DNA of 64,000 nt from Gordonia rubripertincta (GTDB lineage: Bacteria > Actinomycetota > Actinomycetes > Mycobacteriales > Mycobacteriaceae). A program made the position numbers and the translations under genes. The stretch spans positions 2,542,001-2,606,000 of the forward strand of contig NZ_CP136136.1 in NCBI RefSeq assembly GCF_038024875.1. Reading direction: 5' to 3'. Below are positions 16,608 through 25,718 of this stretch, piece after piece. The notes under the pieces were generated by a model. That model had not been told where the DNA came from. It searched no databases and saw nothing but the letters and a program-made list of their open reading frames with translations. Position 1 is the stretch's first letter. Each line of letters begins with the position of its first letter.

Positions 16608-17417
16608 ATGGAGGTCACTGCGCCGGAGTTCGTTCTCGGCGGGGCGGAGCGGTTGCTCCGAGTGTCGGAGGCAGCGCTGTCGCCGGATTCGGCCGAGTTG
16701 TGTGAGGAGAGCGGCGGCTGGCTCGCCGACCCTGGCGTCGGTGTCTGTCGCGGCGCGCTCGGCGTGATTCTCGACGACGTGACGGGTTATGTGGTCGCGG
16801 CCGGTTCGCCGCCCGACCGCTGGCCGGTCAGCCTGGGCATCCGACTCGATCTGCTGGCCGACCCGCCTGTTGACGGCAGCACGCTGACCGCCACGGGAAG
16901 GCTGGTCGCCCGCGACGACGCGAGCGGTACCACCCGGGGTGAGGTGTGCGGTCCCGACGGCAATGTCCTGGCGCTCATCACTCAGCGCTCGCACCTGCTG
17001 ACCGTGACCGAGGCACTGACCACGCCTCACATCGACGCGACGCCACCCGGACCGGAGACGTCGCTGCGTGCCGCGCTGGCTGTGCGGGAGCTCGAGCCCG
17101 GCGTGATCGAACTGCCGCCGAATCCGTACGCGGCCAACGGTATGGGAAACATCCACGGCGGCATCCTGATCACCGGAGCGGAGTTCGCCGCGATGTCGGC
17201 GCTGGGTGCGACCGGGCAGCTGCGCACCAACAGTATCGACACCGCCTTCGTCCGACCGGCCGACGCTGCGCACACCATCACCTTCCGCAGCCGGGTGCAG
17301 CATCGAGGCCGCTCGATGGCGGTCGTCGAGGTCGCCGCGGTCGCGACTTCCGGCAAACCGTGCGCACTGGCCACGGTGATCGTGAGGCCACAGGACAGCA
17401 TGGAAGAGATCGCATGA
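16608..17417 (+). CDS. Tandem hot-dog thioesterase-like protein
   Basis: Protein of 269 residues with two hot-dog halves. The first is around residues 30-125 (GVILDDVTGYVVAA) and the second around 145-265, with NIHGGILITGAEFAA, the HGG motif of PaaI-like thioesterases. Probably an acyl-CoA thioesterase or acyl-CoA-binding protein of the pathway, and the same architecture as the protein at 3302-4087. It starts five bases after the CoA ligase and overlaps the following MDR gene by four bases. Confidence 0.75.
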   Translation: MEVTAPEFVLGGAERLLRVSEAALSPDSAELCEESGGWLADPGVGVCRGALGVILDDVTGYVVAAGSPPDRWPVSLGIRLDLLADPPVDGSTLTATGRLVARDDASGTTRGEVCGPDGNVLALITQRSHLLTVTEALTTPHIDATPPGPETSLRAALAVRELEPGVIELPPNPYAANGMGNIHGGILITGAEFAAMSALGATGQLRTNSIDTAFVRPADAAHTITFRSRVQHRGRSMAVVEVAAVATSGKPCALATVIVRPQDSMEEIA

Positions 17418-18391
17418 AAGCAGTGATGATGCCGTCCTTCGGCGACGCCGACGTCTTGCGCATCGGCGAGCGTCCACGGCCGGTGTCGCAACCGGGGTGG
17501 GTGACCGTCGAACTCCGGGCGTCGGCGCTGAACTGGCACGACGTGCTGGTCCGGCAGGGACGTTACGGTTCGCCGTTGCCGCATACACCCGGAGCCGACG
17601 GGGCGGGGATGCGGGCGGACACCGGTGAGGAAGTCGTGATCCTGCCGTCGCTGTTCTGGGGCGACCGGACCGATGCGCCGGGGCCCGATTTCGACATCCT
17701 CGGCGACCACCTGCCCGGTACCTATGCCGAAGCGGTCAGTGTGCCGGTGGAGTGCGTGGCGCCGAAGCCGTCGGGTTACGGCTGGGAGGAGGCCGCGGCA
17801 CTGCCGCTGGTCGGCGTGACCGCCTACCGTGCGCTGGTGACCCGCGCCGGGCTGCAAGCCGGGGAGTCGCTCCTGATTATCGGTGCGGGCGGCGGCGTTG
17901 CCACCATGGCGATCGCCCTGGCCACGGCGATCGGCGCGCAGGTCTACGTGACCGGTTCGAGTGACGACAAGTTGTCCCGAGCGCGCACGGCGGGCGCGGC
18001 CGACGGTGTGCTGCACACCGCTGACGACTGGCCCGAGCGCGTCATGGCGGTCTCGCCCGGCGGGCGGGGCTTCGATGTGGTGCTCGACCCGGTTGGCTTG
18101 TGGGACAGGTCGGTTCGGACGTTGCGGCCCGGTGGCAGGTTGGTGGTGCTCGGCGCAAACGTCGCCGAGCAGGCGACCATGAACGTGCGTGCATTCTTCT
18201 TCGGCCAGTACAGCCTGCTGGGAACCACGATGGGTGGACCGCAGGACTTTCGGGGACTGCTCGACCTCGTGAGCGCCGGTCGGGTGGATCCGCCGACCAT
18301 CGCGGCGAGCTATCCACTCGACGATGTCGCCGAGGCTCATCGTCACCTCGAGGCCGGTACTGCGTTCGGCAAGATCACGTTGAGCCACTGA
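17414..18391 (+). CDS. Quinone-oxidoreductase-like MDR enzyme
   Basis: Zinc-independent medium-chain reductase/dehydrogenase of 325 residues. It has an N-terminal GroES-like fold (RASALNWHDVLVRQG), the cofactor motif GAGGGVATMAI and the LDPVG segment of quinone oxidoreductase/crotonyl-CoA reductase relatives; the structural-zinc cysteine cluster is absent. It would reduce an alkene or quinone with NADPH. Its ATG overlaps the preceding stop, so it is the third gene of the ligase operon. The substrate is not evident. Confidence 0.85.
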   Translation: MKAVMMPSFGDADVLRIGERPRPVSQPGWVTVELRASALNWHDVLVRQGRYGSPLPHTPGADGAGMRADTGEEVVILPSLFWGDRTDAPGPDFDILGDHLPGTYAEAVSVPVECVAPKPSGYGWEEAAALPLVGVTAYRALVTRAGLQAGESLLIIGAGGGVATMAIALATAIGAQVYVTGSSDDKLSRARTAGAADGVLHTADDWPERVMAVSPGGRGFDVVLDPVGLWDRSVRTLRPGGRLVVLGANVAEQATMNVRAFFFGQYSLLGTTMGGPQDFRGLLDLVSAGRVDPPTIAASYPLDDVAEAHRHLEAGTAFGKITLSH

Positions 18392-18470
18392 GGCACCAGA
18401 TCACCGAGGATCTGAGCCGACGCCGGTCGTTGTGGTAGAACGCATGACCGGCGCCGGCATTCGCAGCACC

Positions 18471-18887
18471 CTAGGCCGGTGCTGACAGCCGGACGCGCGC
18501 GGACGCGGAGATCACGGTGCGATCGCCGACCGTCGCCCGGAGTTCGAGCTCCGCTGCGGTACCGGATTCGTCGACGTTCGTGACGGTTCCGCGGAGTTCC
18601 AGTGTCTCGCCGATCGCCAGGGGAGAGGAGAACCGTACCGAGTAGGACAACAGGTTCTCGACGTGGACCAGGTCGGATACCCAGGCGGCGAGCATTCCGG
18701 CCTGCATCTGCCCCATCGAGATGACGCCGGGAAGTCCGGCGGCATGTGCGTAGTCCGCGTCGTGATGCAGGGGGTTGAAATCGCCACCCGCACCGGCGAA
18801 ACGGACGATGTCGGTCTGGGTGATCGGACCGATGACCCGGGGCGCGAGTTCCTGTCCTGCCGTCAGCGCGATGGGGGTGCGGGTCAT
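18471..18887 (-). CDS. MaoC-like dehydratase, catalytic partner
   Basis: Single hot-dog protein of 138 residues. ITQTDIVRFAGAGGDFNPLH holds the catalytic Asp-His pair of the MaoC motif, followed by PGVISMGQMQAGML. Its ATG overlaps the stop of the FAS1-like partner at 18884 (ATGA), preferred over a longer in-frame extension. Together they resemble heterodimeric hydratases such as HadAB of mycolate synthesis or ChsH1/ChsH2 of steroid side-chain degradation, where only one subunit carries the catalytic residues. Likely enoyl-CoA hydration for a bulky acyl chain. Confidence 0.85.
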   Translation of the reverse strand: MTRTPIALTAGQELAPRVIGPITQTDIVRFAGAGGDFNPLHHDADYAHAAGLPGVISMGQMQAGMLAAWVSDLVHVENLLSYSVRFSSPLAIGETLELRGTVTNVDESGTAAELELRATVGDRTVISASARVRLSAPA

Positions 18888-19336
18888 GCTGCACCCCTCT
18901 CGATGAGAACCTCGCGCTGAGTGATTGCCGTCTTGCCCTCGTCGTCGACCCACGTGGTCTCGAGGGTCACCAGCCGCATGGTCCCGCCGCGTTTACCGTC
19001 GCGAGTGGTGTCTTCGACGATGCGGCGTGTCCCGGTGACGCGGTCCCCGGCGACCAGGGGACGGTGGTACTCCCACTCTACCGATCCGACCACCACGCGC
19101 GCGATGTCCATGCCGAGTGCTGCGACGAACCCGTGCTGATTGCGGTGATGCCCGGCGACGACCACGTGGGTCGGAGTCGCGGGCAGCGCCGTGAACCCGG
19201 ACTCCGCCGCTTCGGCGAGGTCGGTGTGCACCGGATCGGTTGTCCTGGTCGCCGTGGCGAATTCGCGAATCTTGCCGGCTTCGATCTCGAACGACACCTC
19301 GTCGAGGATCGAGCCTGTGGATGTAGTGGCCGACAA
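18884..19336 (-). CDS. FAS1-like/MaoC N-terminal hydratase subunit
   Basis: Protein of 150 residues in the MaoC_dehydrat_N (HadA/HadC-like) group: VSFEIEAGKIREFATATRTTDP at the N-terminus, GHHRNQHGF in the middle and a VSVEWEYHRPLVAGD-like segment. It lacks the full Asp/His catalytic motif, which its downstream partner at 18471-18887 supplies. The start is TTG with an AGGAGG site. A divergent promoter with a FadR-type palindrome (19358-19368) is shared with the acyl-CoA dehydrogenase at 19406. Confidence 0.8.
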   Translation of the reverse strand: MSATTSTGSILDEVSFEIEAGKIREFATATRTTDPVHTDLAEAAESGFTALPATPTHVVVAGHHRNQHGFVAALGMDIARVVVGSVEWEYHRPLVAGDRVTGTRRIVEDTTRDGKRGGTMRLVTLETTWVDDEGKTAITQREVLIERGAA

Positions 19337-19357
19337 CGCGGAACCTCCTAGATTTTA

Positions 19358-19368
19358 TGGTCAGACCT
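19358..19368. promoter_or_regulatory. FadR-type palindromic operator in a divergent promoter
   Basis: TGGTCAGACCT between the hydratase pair (minus strand) and the acyl-CoA dehydrogenase (plus strand). It fits the established E. coli FadR pattern TGGTnnGACC and may control both directions. Confidence 0.6.
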
Positions 19369-19405
19369 ATAGTACCTTTAGTCCATAACGGATGGAGAGG
19401 TTCAC

Positions 19406-20596
19406 ATGGATCTGAGTGATACGCCGGAAGAGGCACGGTTCCGGACCCGCGTACGCGAATGGTTGACGGCGACCCTTCCGACGCTGCCCTGGCCCGAGCC
19501 TTCCCGGCTCGAGCGCAAGCGTGAGTTCTGGTCGGTCTGGCAGCGCAAGCTGTTCGACGCCGGTTTCGCCGGGTTGTCGTGGCCCACCGAATTCGGTGGC
19601 GCCGGTGCCGACGCGAAGATCAAGGCCATCTTCAACGAGGAGATGGACCGTGCGGGAGCGCCGGAGCGACTGAACATCATCGGTGAGGACTTCGCCGGAC
19701 CGACGATCGTCGCCTTTGGCGATGATGCGCAGAAGCAGCGCTACCTGCAGCCGATCCTGACCGGTGACGAGATCTGGTGTCAGCTGTTCTCCGAACCGGA
19801 ATCGGGTTCGGACCTGGCCTCACTGCGCACCAAGGCGACCAAGGTCGACGGTGGCTGGTCGATCCAGGGGCAGAAGATCTGGACCTCGCGCGCACAGATC
19901 GCCGACAACGCGATCCTGCTGGCCCGCACGGGCGGTGGCGATCGGCACAAGGGGATCACCTACTTCCTGCTCCCGATGTCCTCGGCGGGGGTCACCGTCC
20001 GCCCCCTCGAGCACATGCTGGGCGAGGCCGAGTTCAACGAGGTGTTCCTCGATGACGTGTTCGTTCCCGACTCTGCCGTGGTCGGGGAGGTCGACGGCGG
20101 CTGGAAGGTCGCGATGGGCACGCTCGCCTTCGAGCGCGTGGGCATCGCGACCGGGCGGGTGAACACCACTCGGGCGGTCGGCGACCTGATCGATCAGGTC
20201 CGACGGACCACAGACGACGAAGGTGCTCCGCTGACGGAAAAGAGCGAGATCCGGCAGCGCATCGCCGACCTCTACGGTCGCGCGTTGACGCACTACCTGA
20301 TCGGCCAGCGGGTGATCACCGGTGCTGCTTCTGGACAGCCGCCGGGCCCGGTCACCTCGATCGGGAAGCTCTACTTCTGTCCGCTGGTCGAGGACATCGC
20401 CGACTTCGGCCTGGAGCTGGGTGACTTCGGCGGCCAGTTCGGTCTCGCCGCGGACACCGACGACTCGGCCGACGCCGACCAGCAGCGCTGGCTCCGGCTC
20501 GCCTATCAGGCCCGCGGCACCGCCATCGCCGGCGGATCGACCTTCATCCAACGCAACATCGCGGCCGAGCGGGTGCTCGGCATGCCCCGTGGCTGA
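19406..20596 (+). CDS. Acyl-CoA dehydrogenase (FadE, large-type subunit)
   Basis: Flavoenzyme of 396 residues that introduces an alpha-beta double bond into acyl-CoA. It shows the FAD-binding CQLFSEPESGSDLAS stretch and QGQKIWTSRAQ in the beta domain, and a C-terminal RGTAIAGGSTFIQRNIAAERVLG segment. It is separated from the smaller dehydrogenase at 22616 by the CoA ligase. In steroid- and cholate-degrading relatives such unequal pairs form alpha2-beta2 heterotetramers for bulky acyl-CoAs, so these two may be one enzyme (inference). The first gene after the operator at 19358. Confidence 0.9.
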   Translation: MDLSDTPEEARFRTRVREWLTATLPTLPWPEPSRLERKREFWSVWQRKLFDAGFAGLSWPTEFGGAGADAKIKAIFNEEMDRAGAPERLNIIGEDFAGPTIVAFGDDAQKQRYLQPILTGDEIWCQLFSEPESGSDLASLRTKATKVDGGWSIQGQKIWTSRAQIADNAILLARTGGGDRHKGITYFLLPMSSAGVTVRPLEHMLGEAEFNEVFLDDVFVPDSAVVGEVDGGWKVAMGTLAFERVGIATGRVNTTRAVGDLIDQVRRTTDDEGAPLTEKSEIRQRIADLYGRALTHYLIGQRVITGAASGQPPGPVTSIGKLYFCPLVEDIADFGLELGDFGGQFGLAADTDDSADADQQRWLRLAYQARGTAIAGGSTFIQRNIAAERVLGMPRG

Positions 20597-20609
20597 GAAA
20601 GGCGACGTG

Positions 20610-22616
20610 ATGAGTACATACACGTGGACACCGAACGCCGACTACCTCGAGAACGCCAACGTGCTGCGCCTCGCGCGAGCGCACGGCATCGAGACGATCG
20701 ACGAACTCCGGAAGCGATCGACTGAGGACGTGTCGTGGTACTGGGATGCGGCGATCACCGATCTGGGAATCCCGTTCGCGACACCGTATGACGCGGTCCT
20801 CGACGCCTCCGGGGGACCACAGTTCCCCGAGTGGTTCGTCGGCGGCAGCTTCAACGCCGTCGACGCGTGCATCACCCGCTGGCTCGCCCATGACGGCCAA
20901 CGTCCGGCCATCGTGCACGAGGCCGAGGACGGGACCGTCGCGACGATGACCTACCGCGAACTCGCCGACAAGGTGGGCCGGGTCGCCGCCGGGCTCATCG
21001 AACTCGGGATCGGCGAGGGCGATGCGGTGGGCATCTACCTGCCGATGATCCCCGAAGCGGTCGTGGCCCTCTACGCCGCAGCCGGTATCGGCGCGATCCT
21101 GGTTCCGCTGTTCTCCGGCTTCGCCGCGCCGGCGATCGCCGCCCGGCTCAACGACGCGGAGGTCAAAGCGATCGTCGTCGCCGACGGCACCGTGCGGCGC
21201 GGACGCACCATCGGCATGTCCGGCGAACTCGCCAAGGCCCTCCCGAACACCCCGTCGGTCCGATCGGTCATCACCATCGACAACGTCGCAACCGGCGTCG
21301 ACGTCGGTGACGCCGACGTCGCGACCGTCAGCTGGGACGCGCTCACCGATCCCACGCGCGAACCCCACGAGTTCGCTCCGATGCCCGCCATGCAGACCCT
21401 GATGCTCGGCTACACCTCCGGAACGACCGGAAAACCCAAGGGAGCGGTGCACACTCACGCCGGCTTTGTCACCAAGGTCGCGACCGAGGTCGCCTACTCG
21501 TTCGACATCTCCGTGGGGGACACGTTCTGCTGGATCACCGACATGGGCTGGGTGATGGGGCCGCTCGCGGCCTTTGGTACTCACGCCAACGGCGCGACAC
21601 TCCTCCTGTACGAAGGCTCACCCGATGTGCCTGACGCCGGCCGTCTCTGGGACCTCGCCGAGCGGCACCGGGTCACCATGCTCGGTGTCTCGCCGACACT
21701 CATCCGCGCGATCAGATCGACGCCGCTCGCCGACATCGCCACCCGCGACCTGTCGGCGGTCCGCGTCCTCGGTTCCACCGGCGAGCCCTGGGATCCCGAC
21801 TCCTACGACTGGCTGGCCGCCGAGGTGTTCGCCGGCCGGGTGCCGGTCATCAACTTCTCCGGCGGCACCGAGGTCGGCGGTTCCTTCCTGGCGCCCTACC
21901 CGGTCGAGCCCATCCCGAGCTGTTCACTGGGCGGCCCGTCGCTGGGGATGGACGTCGACGTCGTCGATGACGAGGGAAAACCGTTGCGGGGCAGTATCGG
22001 TGAACTCGTCTGCCGCCAGCCGTGGCCGGCCATGACCAGGGGGGTGTGGCGAGATCGCGACCGGTACCTCGAGTCGTACTGGTCCACGTTCCCCGGGATG
22101 TGGTGTCACGGCGATTACGCACTCGTCGACGACGACAACCGGTGGTACATCCTCGGCCGGTCCGACGACGTGATGAACGTCGCGGGCAAACGACTGGCCC
22201 CGGCCGAGGTCGAATCCGTGCTCACCACCCACGCTGCGGTGGCCGAGGCGGCCGCGGTGGGCATACCTGATCCGAAGAAGGGCGAAACCGTGTGGGCCTT
22301 CTGGGTTCCCCGCGCCGGCGCCGACACCGAGGGCGTCTCCGAGGAACTACGGCAACTGGTGGCCACCGGCGTCGGCAAGCCGTTCGCGCCCGCCGAGGTG
22401 TGGGCCGTCGAGGCGCTCCCGAAGACGCGGTCGGCCAAGATCCTGCGTCGCGCGGTCCGGGCTGCGGCCATCGGTACCGATCCGGGGGACCTGTCGAGTG
22501 CCGAGAACCCCGAGGCGGTCGACGCCATCCGCCGAGTCGTGCACAGCGCCGACGGGCCGGGCGTGGCCGGTCCACAAGACGCGCAGTCCGCGGCCGCGAA
22601 CTCGAGGAGCGTGTAA
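20610..22616 (+). CDS. Acetyl-CoA synthetase-like acyl-CoA ligase
   Basis: Long AMP-forming ligase of 668 residues with an ACAS_N-type N-terminal extension (VSWYWDAAITDLGI, QFPEWFVGGSFNAVDACI). The P-loop YTSGTTGKPKG is around residue 270, then NFSGGTEVGG, the hinge GRSDDVMNVAGKRLAPAEVE and the catalytic lysine in PKTRSAKILRR. This places it nearer to acetyl-/propionyl-CoA synthetases than to FadD. Activation of a short or branched acid of the pathway is likely. ATG at 20610 follows the GAAAGGCGACG site and a GTG codon. The next gene overlaps its stop by one base (TAATG). Confidence 0.9.
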   Translation: MSTYTWTPNADYLENANVLRLARAHGIETIDELRKRSTEDVSWYWDAAITDLGIPFATPYDAVLDASGGPQFPEWFVGGSFNAVDACITRWLAHDGQRPAIVHEAEDGTVATMTYRELADKVGRVAAGLIELGIGEGDAVGIYLPMIPEAVVALYAAAGIGAILVPLFSGFAAPAIAARLNDAEVKAIVVADGTVRRGRTIGMSGELAKALPNTPSVRSVITIDNVATGVDVGDADVATVSWDALTDPTREPHEFAPMPAMQTLMLGYTSGTTGKPKGAVHTHAGFVTKVATEVAYSFDISVGDTFCWITDMGWVMGPLAAFGTHANGATLLLYEGSPDVPDAGRLWDLAERHRVTMLGVSPTLIRAIRSTPLADIATRDLSAVRVLGSTGEPWDPDSYDWLAAEVFAGRVPVINFSGGTEVGGSFLAPYPVEPIPSCSLGGPSLGMDVDVVDDEGKPLRGSIGELVCRQPWPAMTRGVWRDRDRYLESYWSTFPGMWCHGDYALVDDDNRWYILGRSDDVMNVAGKRLAPAEVESVLTTHAAVAEAAAVGIPDPKKGETVWAFWVPRAGADTEGVSEELRQLVATGVGKPFAPAEVWAVEALPKTRSAKILRRAVRAAAIGTDPGDLSSAENPEAVDAIRRVVHSADGPGVAGPQDAQSAAANSRSV

Positions 22617-23683
22617 TGCACTGGGAACTGTCCGACGAGCAGGAACTGTTCGCGTCATCGTTGCGTGAGTGGATCACCGCCAAGTTTCCCACCGACACCG
22701 TCAGACAGCTTGCGTCCGAGGGAGATTCCGCGCGGTTCACCGGTGCACTGATCAGCGAGGGCTGGTGGGGCGTCGGGCATCCGGAGGAGTCCGGTGGGCA
22801 GGGCGGCGGGGTTCTCGAACTCGCGCTTGCCGCACGGGAATTCGGTCGGTCCGCGGCACCGGACTCGCGGTGGTTCGCCGCCACGCTCGCCTCGGTCCTG
22901 CTGACCGACGACGAACTGACCGCACAGCTGGCCGGCGAGAAGCAGTTCGCCGCAGTGCTCCGCGCCGACCGCGTGCCGGCCTGGGTCCCATGCACGACCG
23001 ACGGCTCGACGGTCACCGGGACAGTGGCTCATGTGCTCGGTGTCGCCGACGCCGACACGCTGCTGGTTCCGGTCGACGGCCCCGACGGGCGGGGCTGGGC
23101 GCGAGTGGCCACCGCCGACGCCGTGGTGACCCGCGACAACCTGCTGGACCGGGCGCGCGCCGCGTCGACCGTCGTGTTCGACCGGGCCCCGATCGCCTCC
23201 GTTGTTGCTGCCGATGACGCATCGTTGAGGAGGATCTCATCGCTCGCCGCGGTCCTGGTCGCCGCCGATGCCCTGGGGAGCGCCGAACGCATGCTCGATC
23301 TCGCCGTCGAATACAGCAAGCAACGCAAGCAGTTCGGCCAGTTCATCGGCACGTTCCAGGCGGTCAAGCACGCAGCGGCCCAGATGCTGGTCGCGGTCGA
23401 GTCGTCGTACTCGATCGCGCTGTACGCCGCCGCCGCGCTCGACGCCGGACTCGATGACGCAGCGACGGTAGCTGCGGTGGCGAAGGTGCAGGTGACCGGT
23501 CCGGTGGCCGACGTCGCCGAGTCAGCCCTCACCGTGCACGGTGCCATCGGTTACACGTGGGAACACGACCTGCACCTGTTCTACAAACGAGCCAAGCTCG
23601 ACCGCAGCTTGTTCGGAACGCCGACGGCATGGAACGACCGGATCGCGGCGAGCCTGCTCGACGGGCCCGCCACGATCGCTTGA
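22616..23683 (+). CDS. Acyl-CoA dehydrogenase (FadE, small-type subunit)
   Basis: Acyl-CoA dehydrogenase-fold protein of 355 residues. The C-terminal helical domain is well kept (YSKQRKQFGQFIGTFQAVKH and LTVHGAIGYTWEHDLHLFYKRA), whereas the N-terminal and beta domains are short and lack a clear SEPxxGSD motif. This is typical of the non-catalytic or half-site subunit of heteromeric steroid-type FadEs. It is translationally coupled to the ligase at 20610. Probable partner: the dehydrogenase at 19406. Confidence 0.85.
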   Translation: MHWELSDEQELFASSLREWITAKFPTDTVRQLASEGDSARFTGALISEGWWGVGHPEESGGQGGGVLELALAAREFGRSAAPDSRWFAATLASVLLTDDELTAQLAGEKQFAAVLRADRVPAWVPCTTDGSTVTGTVAHVLGVADADTLLVPVDGPDGRGWARVATADAVVTRDNLLDRARAASTVVFDRAPIASVVAADDASLRRISSLAAVLVAADALGSAERMLDLAVEYSKQRKQFGQFIGTFQAVKHAAAQMLVAVESSYSIALYAAAALDAGLDDAATVAAVAKVQVTGPVADVAESALTVHGAIGYTWEHDLHLFYKRAKLDRSLFGTPTAWNDRIAASLLDGPATIA

Positions 23684-23702
23684 CCGCACCCCTTGCTTTA
23701 TT

Positions 23703-23713
23703 TGGTCAGTCCA
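23703..23713. promoter_or_regulatory. FadR-type palindromic operator
   Basis: TGGTCAGTCCA, 40 bases before the acyl-CoA dehydrogenase at 23753, in an AT-rich promoter stretch. Confidence 0.55.
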
Positions 23714-23752
23714 TTGGTATAGTTGCCTGGACTGAGGATATGGAGACCTGAC

Positions 23753-24920
23753 ATGGATTTCGATCTCACCGAAGACCAGATCACGATTCGTGATGCGGTC
23801 ACCGAACTCGCAGCCAAGTTCGACGACCAGTACTGGCAGGAGAAAGACGAGAAGCACGAATTCCCCACGGAGTTCTACAACGCCTTCGCCGAGGGTGGCT
23901 GGCTCGGCATCACCACGCCGGAAGAGTACGGCGGGCACGGGTACGGCATCACCGAGGCCTCGATCCTGCTCGAGCAGGTGGCGGCATCGGGCGCGGGGAT
24001 GAACGGTGCCAGCTCGATACACATGTCGATCTTCGGCATGCATCCGGTGATCGTGCACGGCAGCGAGGAACTCAAACAGCGCACGCTGCCCCGCATCGTC
24101 AACGGTGACCTGCACGTCTGTTTCGGCGTCACGGAACCGGGCGCGGGTCTCGACACCACCAAGATCACCACCTTCGCCAAGCGCGAGGGCGACAAATACA
24201 TCGTCAACGGCCGCAAGGTGTGGATCTCCAAAGCGGTCGAGTCCGAGAAGATCCTGCTGCTGACCCGCACCCCAGAAGTTCGACGAGTCGCCCCGCAAGA
24301 CCGACGGCCTGACGCTGTTCCTCACCGATCTCGACCGCGCGAAGGTCGATGTCCGCCCGATCAAGAAGATGGGCCGTAATGCGGTCACGTCCAACGAACT
24401 GTTCATCGACAACCTCGAGATTCCGGTGGAGGACCGCGTCGGCGAGGAAGGCAAGGGCTTTTACTACATTCTCGACGGACTGAACCCGGAACGCTGCCTG
24501 GTCGCCGCCGAGGCGCTGGGCATCGGCCGGGCGGCGATGCGCGCAGGTGTCCGCTACGGCAACGACCGCGAGGTCTTCGGCCGTCCGATAGGTAAGAACC
24601 AGGGGATCCAGTTCCCGCTGGCCGATTCACTCGCCCGCCTCGATGCAGCCGAACTCATGTTGCGGAAGGCCACCTGGCTCTACGACAGTGGGCAACCGTG
24701 CGCCCGCGAGGCCAACACGGCCAAGTACCTGTGTGCCGACGCCGGCTTCGACGCCGCGGACCGCGCCCTGCAGACACATGGCGGGATGGGCTACTCGGAG
24801 GAGTACAACGTCGCACGCTACTTCCGCGAGGCGCGCCTCACGCGGATCGCCCCGATCAGTCAGGAAATGATCCTCAACTACCTCGGATCGCACGTCCTCG
24901 GCCTCCCCAGGAGCTACTGA
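23753..24920 (+). CDS. Acyl-CoA dehydrogenase (FadE), frameshifted as given
   Basis: Acyl-CoA dehydrogenase, 388 residues when one C is removed from the run at 24270-24273. The first frame ends the reliable sequence at KILLLTRT and the second resumes with KFDESPRKTDGLTLFLTD. It has the FAD motif CFGVTEPGAGLDTTK, VNGRKVWISKA, and the C-terminal QTHGGMGYSEEYNVARYFREA. All domain landmarks are kept, so I read the indel as a sequence error. First gene of the operon running through the SDR, thiolase and CoA transferase (each overlapping or touching the next), controlled by the palindrome at 23703. Confidence 0.88.
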
Positions 24921-25717
24921 TGAGTGAGCAGCAGAACACCGAATCCACGGCGCCCGCCGGCCTCGACGTCTTCGGGCTCGCCGGACGAACCGCGCTGGTA
25001 ACCGGCGCGGGCGGGGGCGTGGGAGCCGCGGTCGCCGAGGCGTTCGCCGCCGCCGGTGCGGCGGTCCTCGTCACCGACATCAACAAGGACGCCGCTGCCC
25101 AGGTCAGCGAGCGCATCAACGCCGCCGGAGGAACCGCAGAGCCCTTCGCCCTCGACGTCTGCGACGCGGACAACGCCCGCGACGCGGTGCGCGCGGCTGC
25201 CGCGCTGGGCAACGGAACCCTGAACATCCTGGTCAACAATGCCGGCGTGATCGCGCCCGCGATGTTCCCCAATATGGACGAGATCAAGTTCCGCAGGGTC
25301 CTCGACACCCACCTCATGGGCAGCTACCACTGCAGCCATGCCGCGCTGGACGTGCTTCCCGACGACGGCACCGGGCGGATCATCAACGTGACCTCCGCCG
25401 CCGGGCTCACCGGCACCATCGGGCAGGCCAACTACGGGGCGGCGAAAGCGGCGATCGTCGGTCTGACGAAGTCGCTGGCCAAGGAGCTGGCACGCCGCGC
25501 GATCACCGTGAACGCGGTCGCCCCGCTGGCGGCGACCGCGATGACCGAGAACATCCGTAGCAACGAGAAGCTGGCCGAGAAAACACTCGCGCGCATCCCG
25601 CTGGGCCGCTGGGCATACCCGAACGAGATCGCACCGTCCTTCGTGTTCCTCGCCTCGGATGCCGCGGCCTACATCACCGGACAGATCCTCCCCGTCGACG
25701 GCGGGACGGTGATCTGA
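24920..25717 (+). CDS. SDR-family 3-hydroxyacyl-CoA dehydrogenase-like protein
   Basis: Classical SDR of 265 residues. Cofactor motif TGAGGGVG, NNAG motif, catalytic Ser and YxxxK in NVTSAAG...NYGAAKAA, and the C-terminal ITGQILPVDGG. An Asp after the second strand (VTDIN) points to NAD(H). The start ATG overlaps the dehydrogenase stop (TGATG). It would oxidise a hydroxyacyl-CoA between the hydratase and the thiolase that follows it. Confidence 0.87.
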   Translation: MSEQQNTESTAPAGLDVFGLAGRTALVTGAGGGVGAAVAEAFAAAGAAVLVTDINKDAAAQVSERINAAGGTAEPFALDVCDADNARDAVRAAAALGNGTLNILVNNAGVIAPAMFPNMDEIKFRRVLDTHLMGSYHCSHAALDVLPDDGTGRIINVTSAAGLTGTIGQANYGAAKAAIVGLTKSLAKELARRAITVNAVAPLAATAMTENIRSNEKLAEKTLARIPLGRWAYPNEIAPSFVFLASDAAAYITGQILPVDGGTVI

Positions 25718-25718
25718 C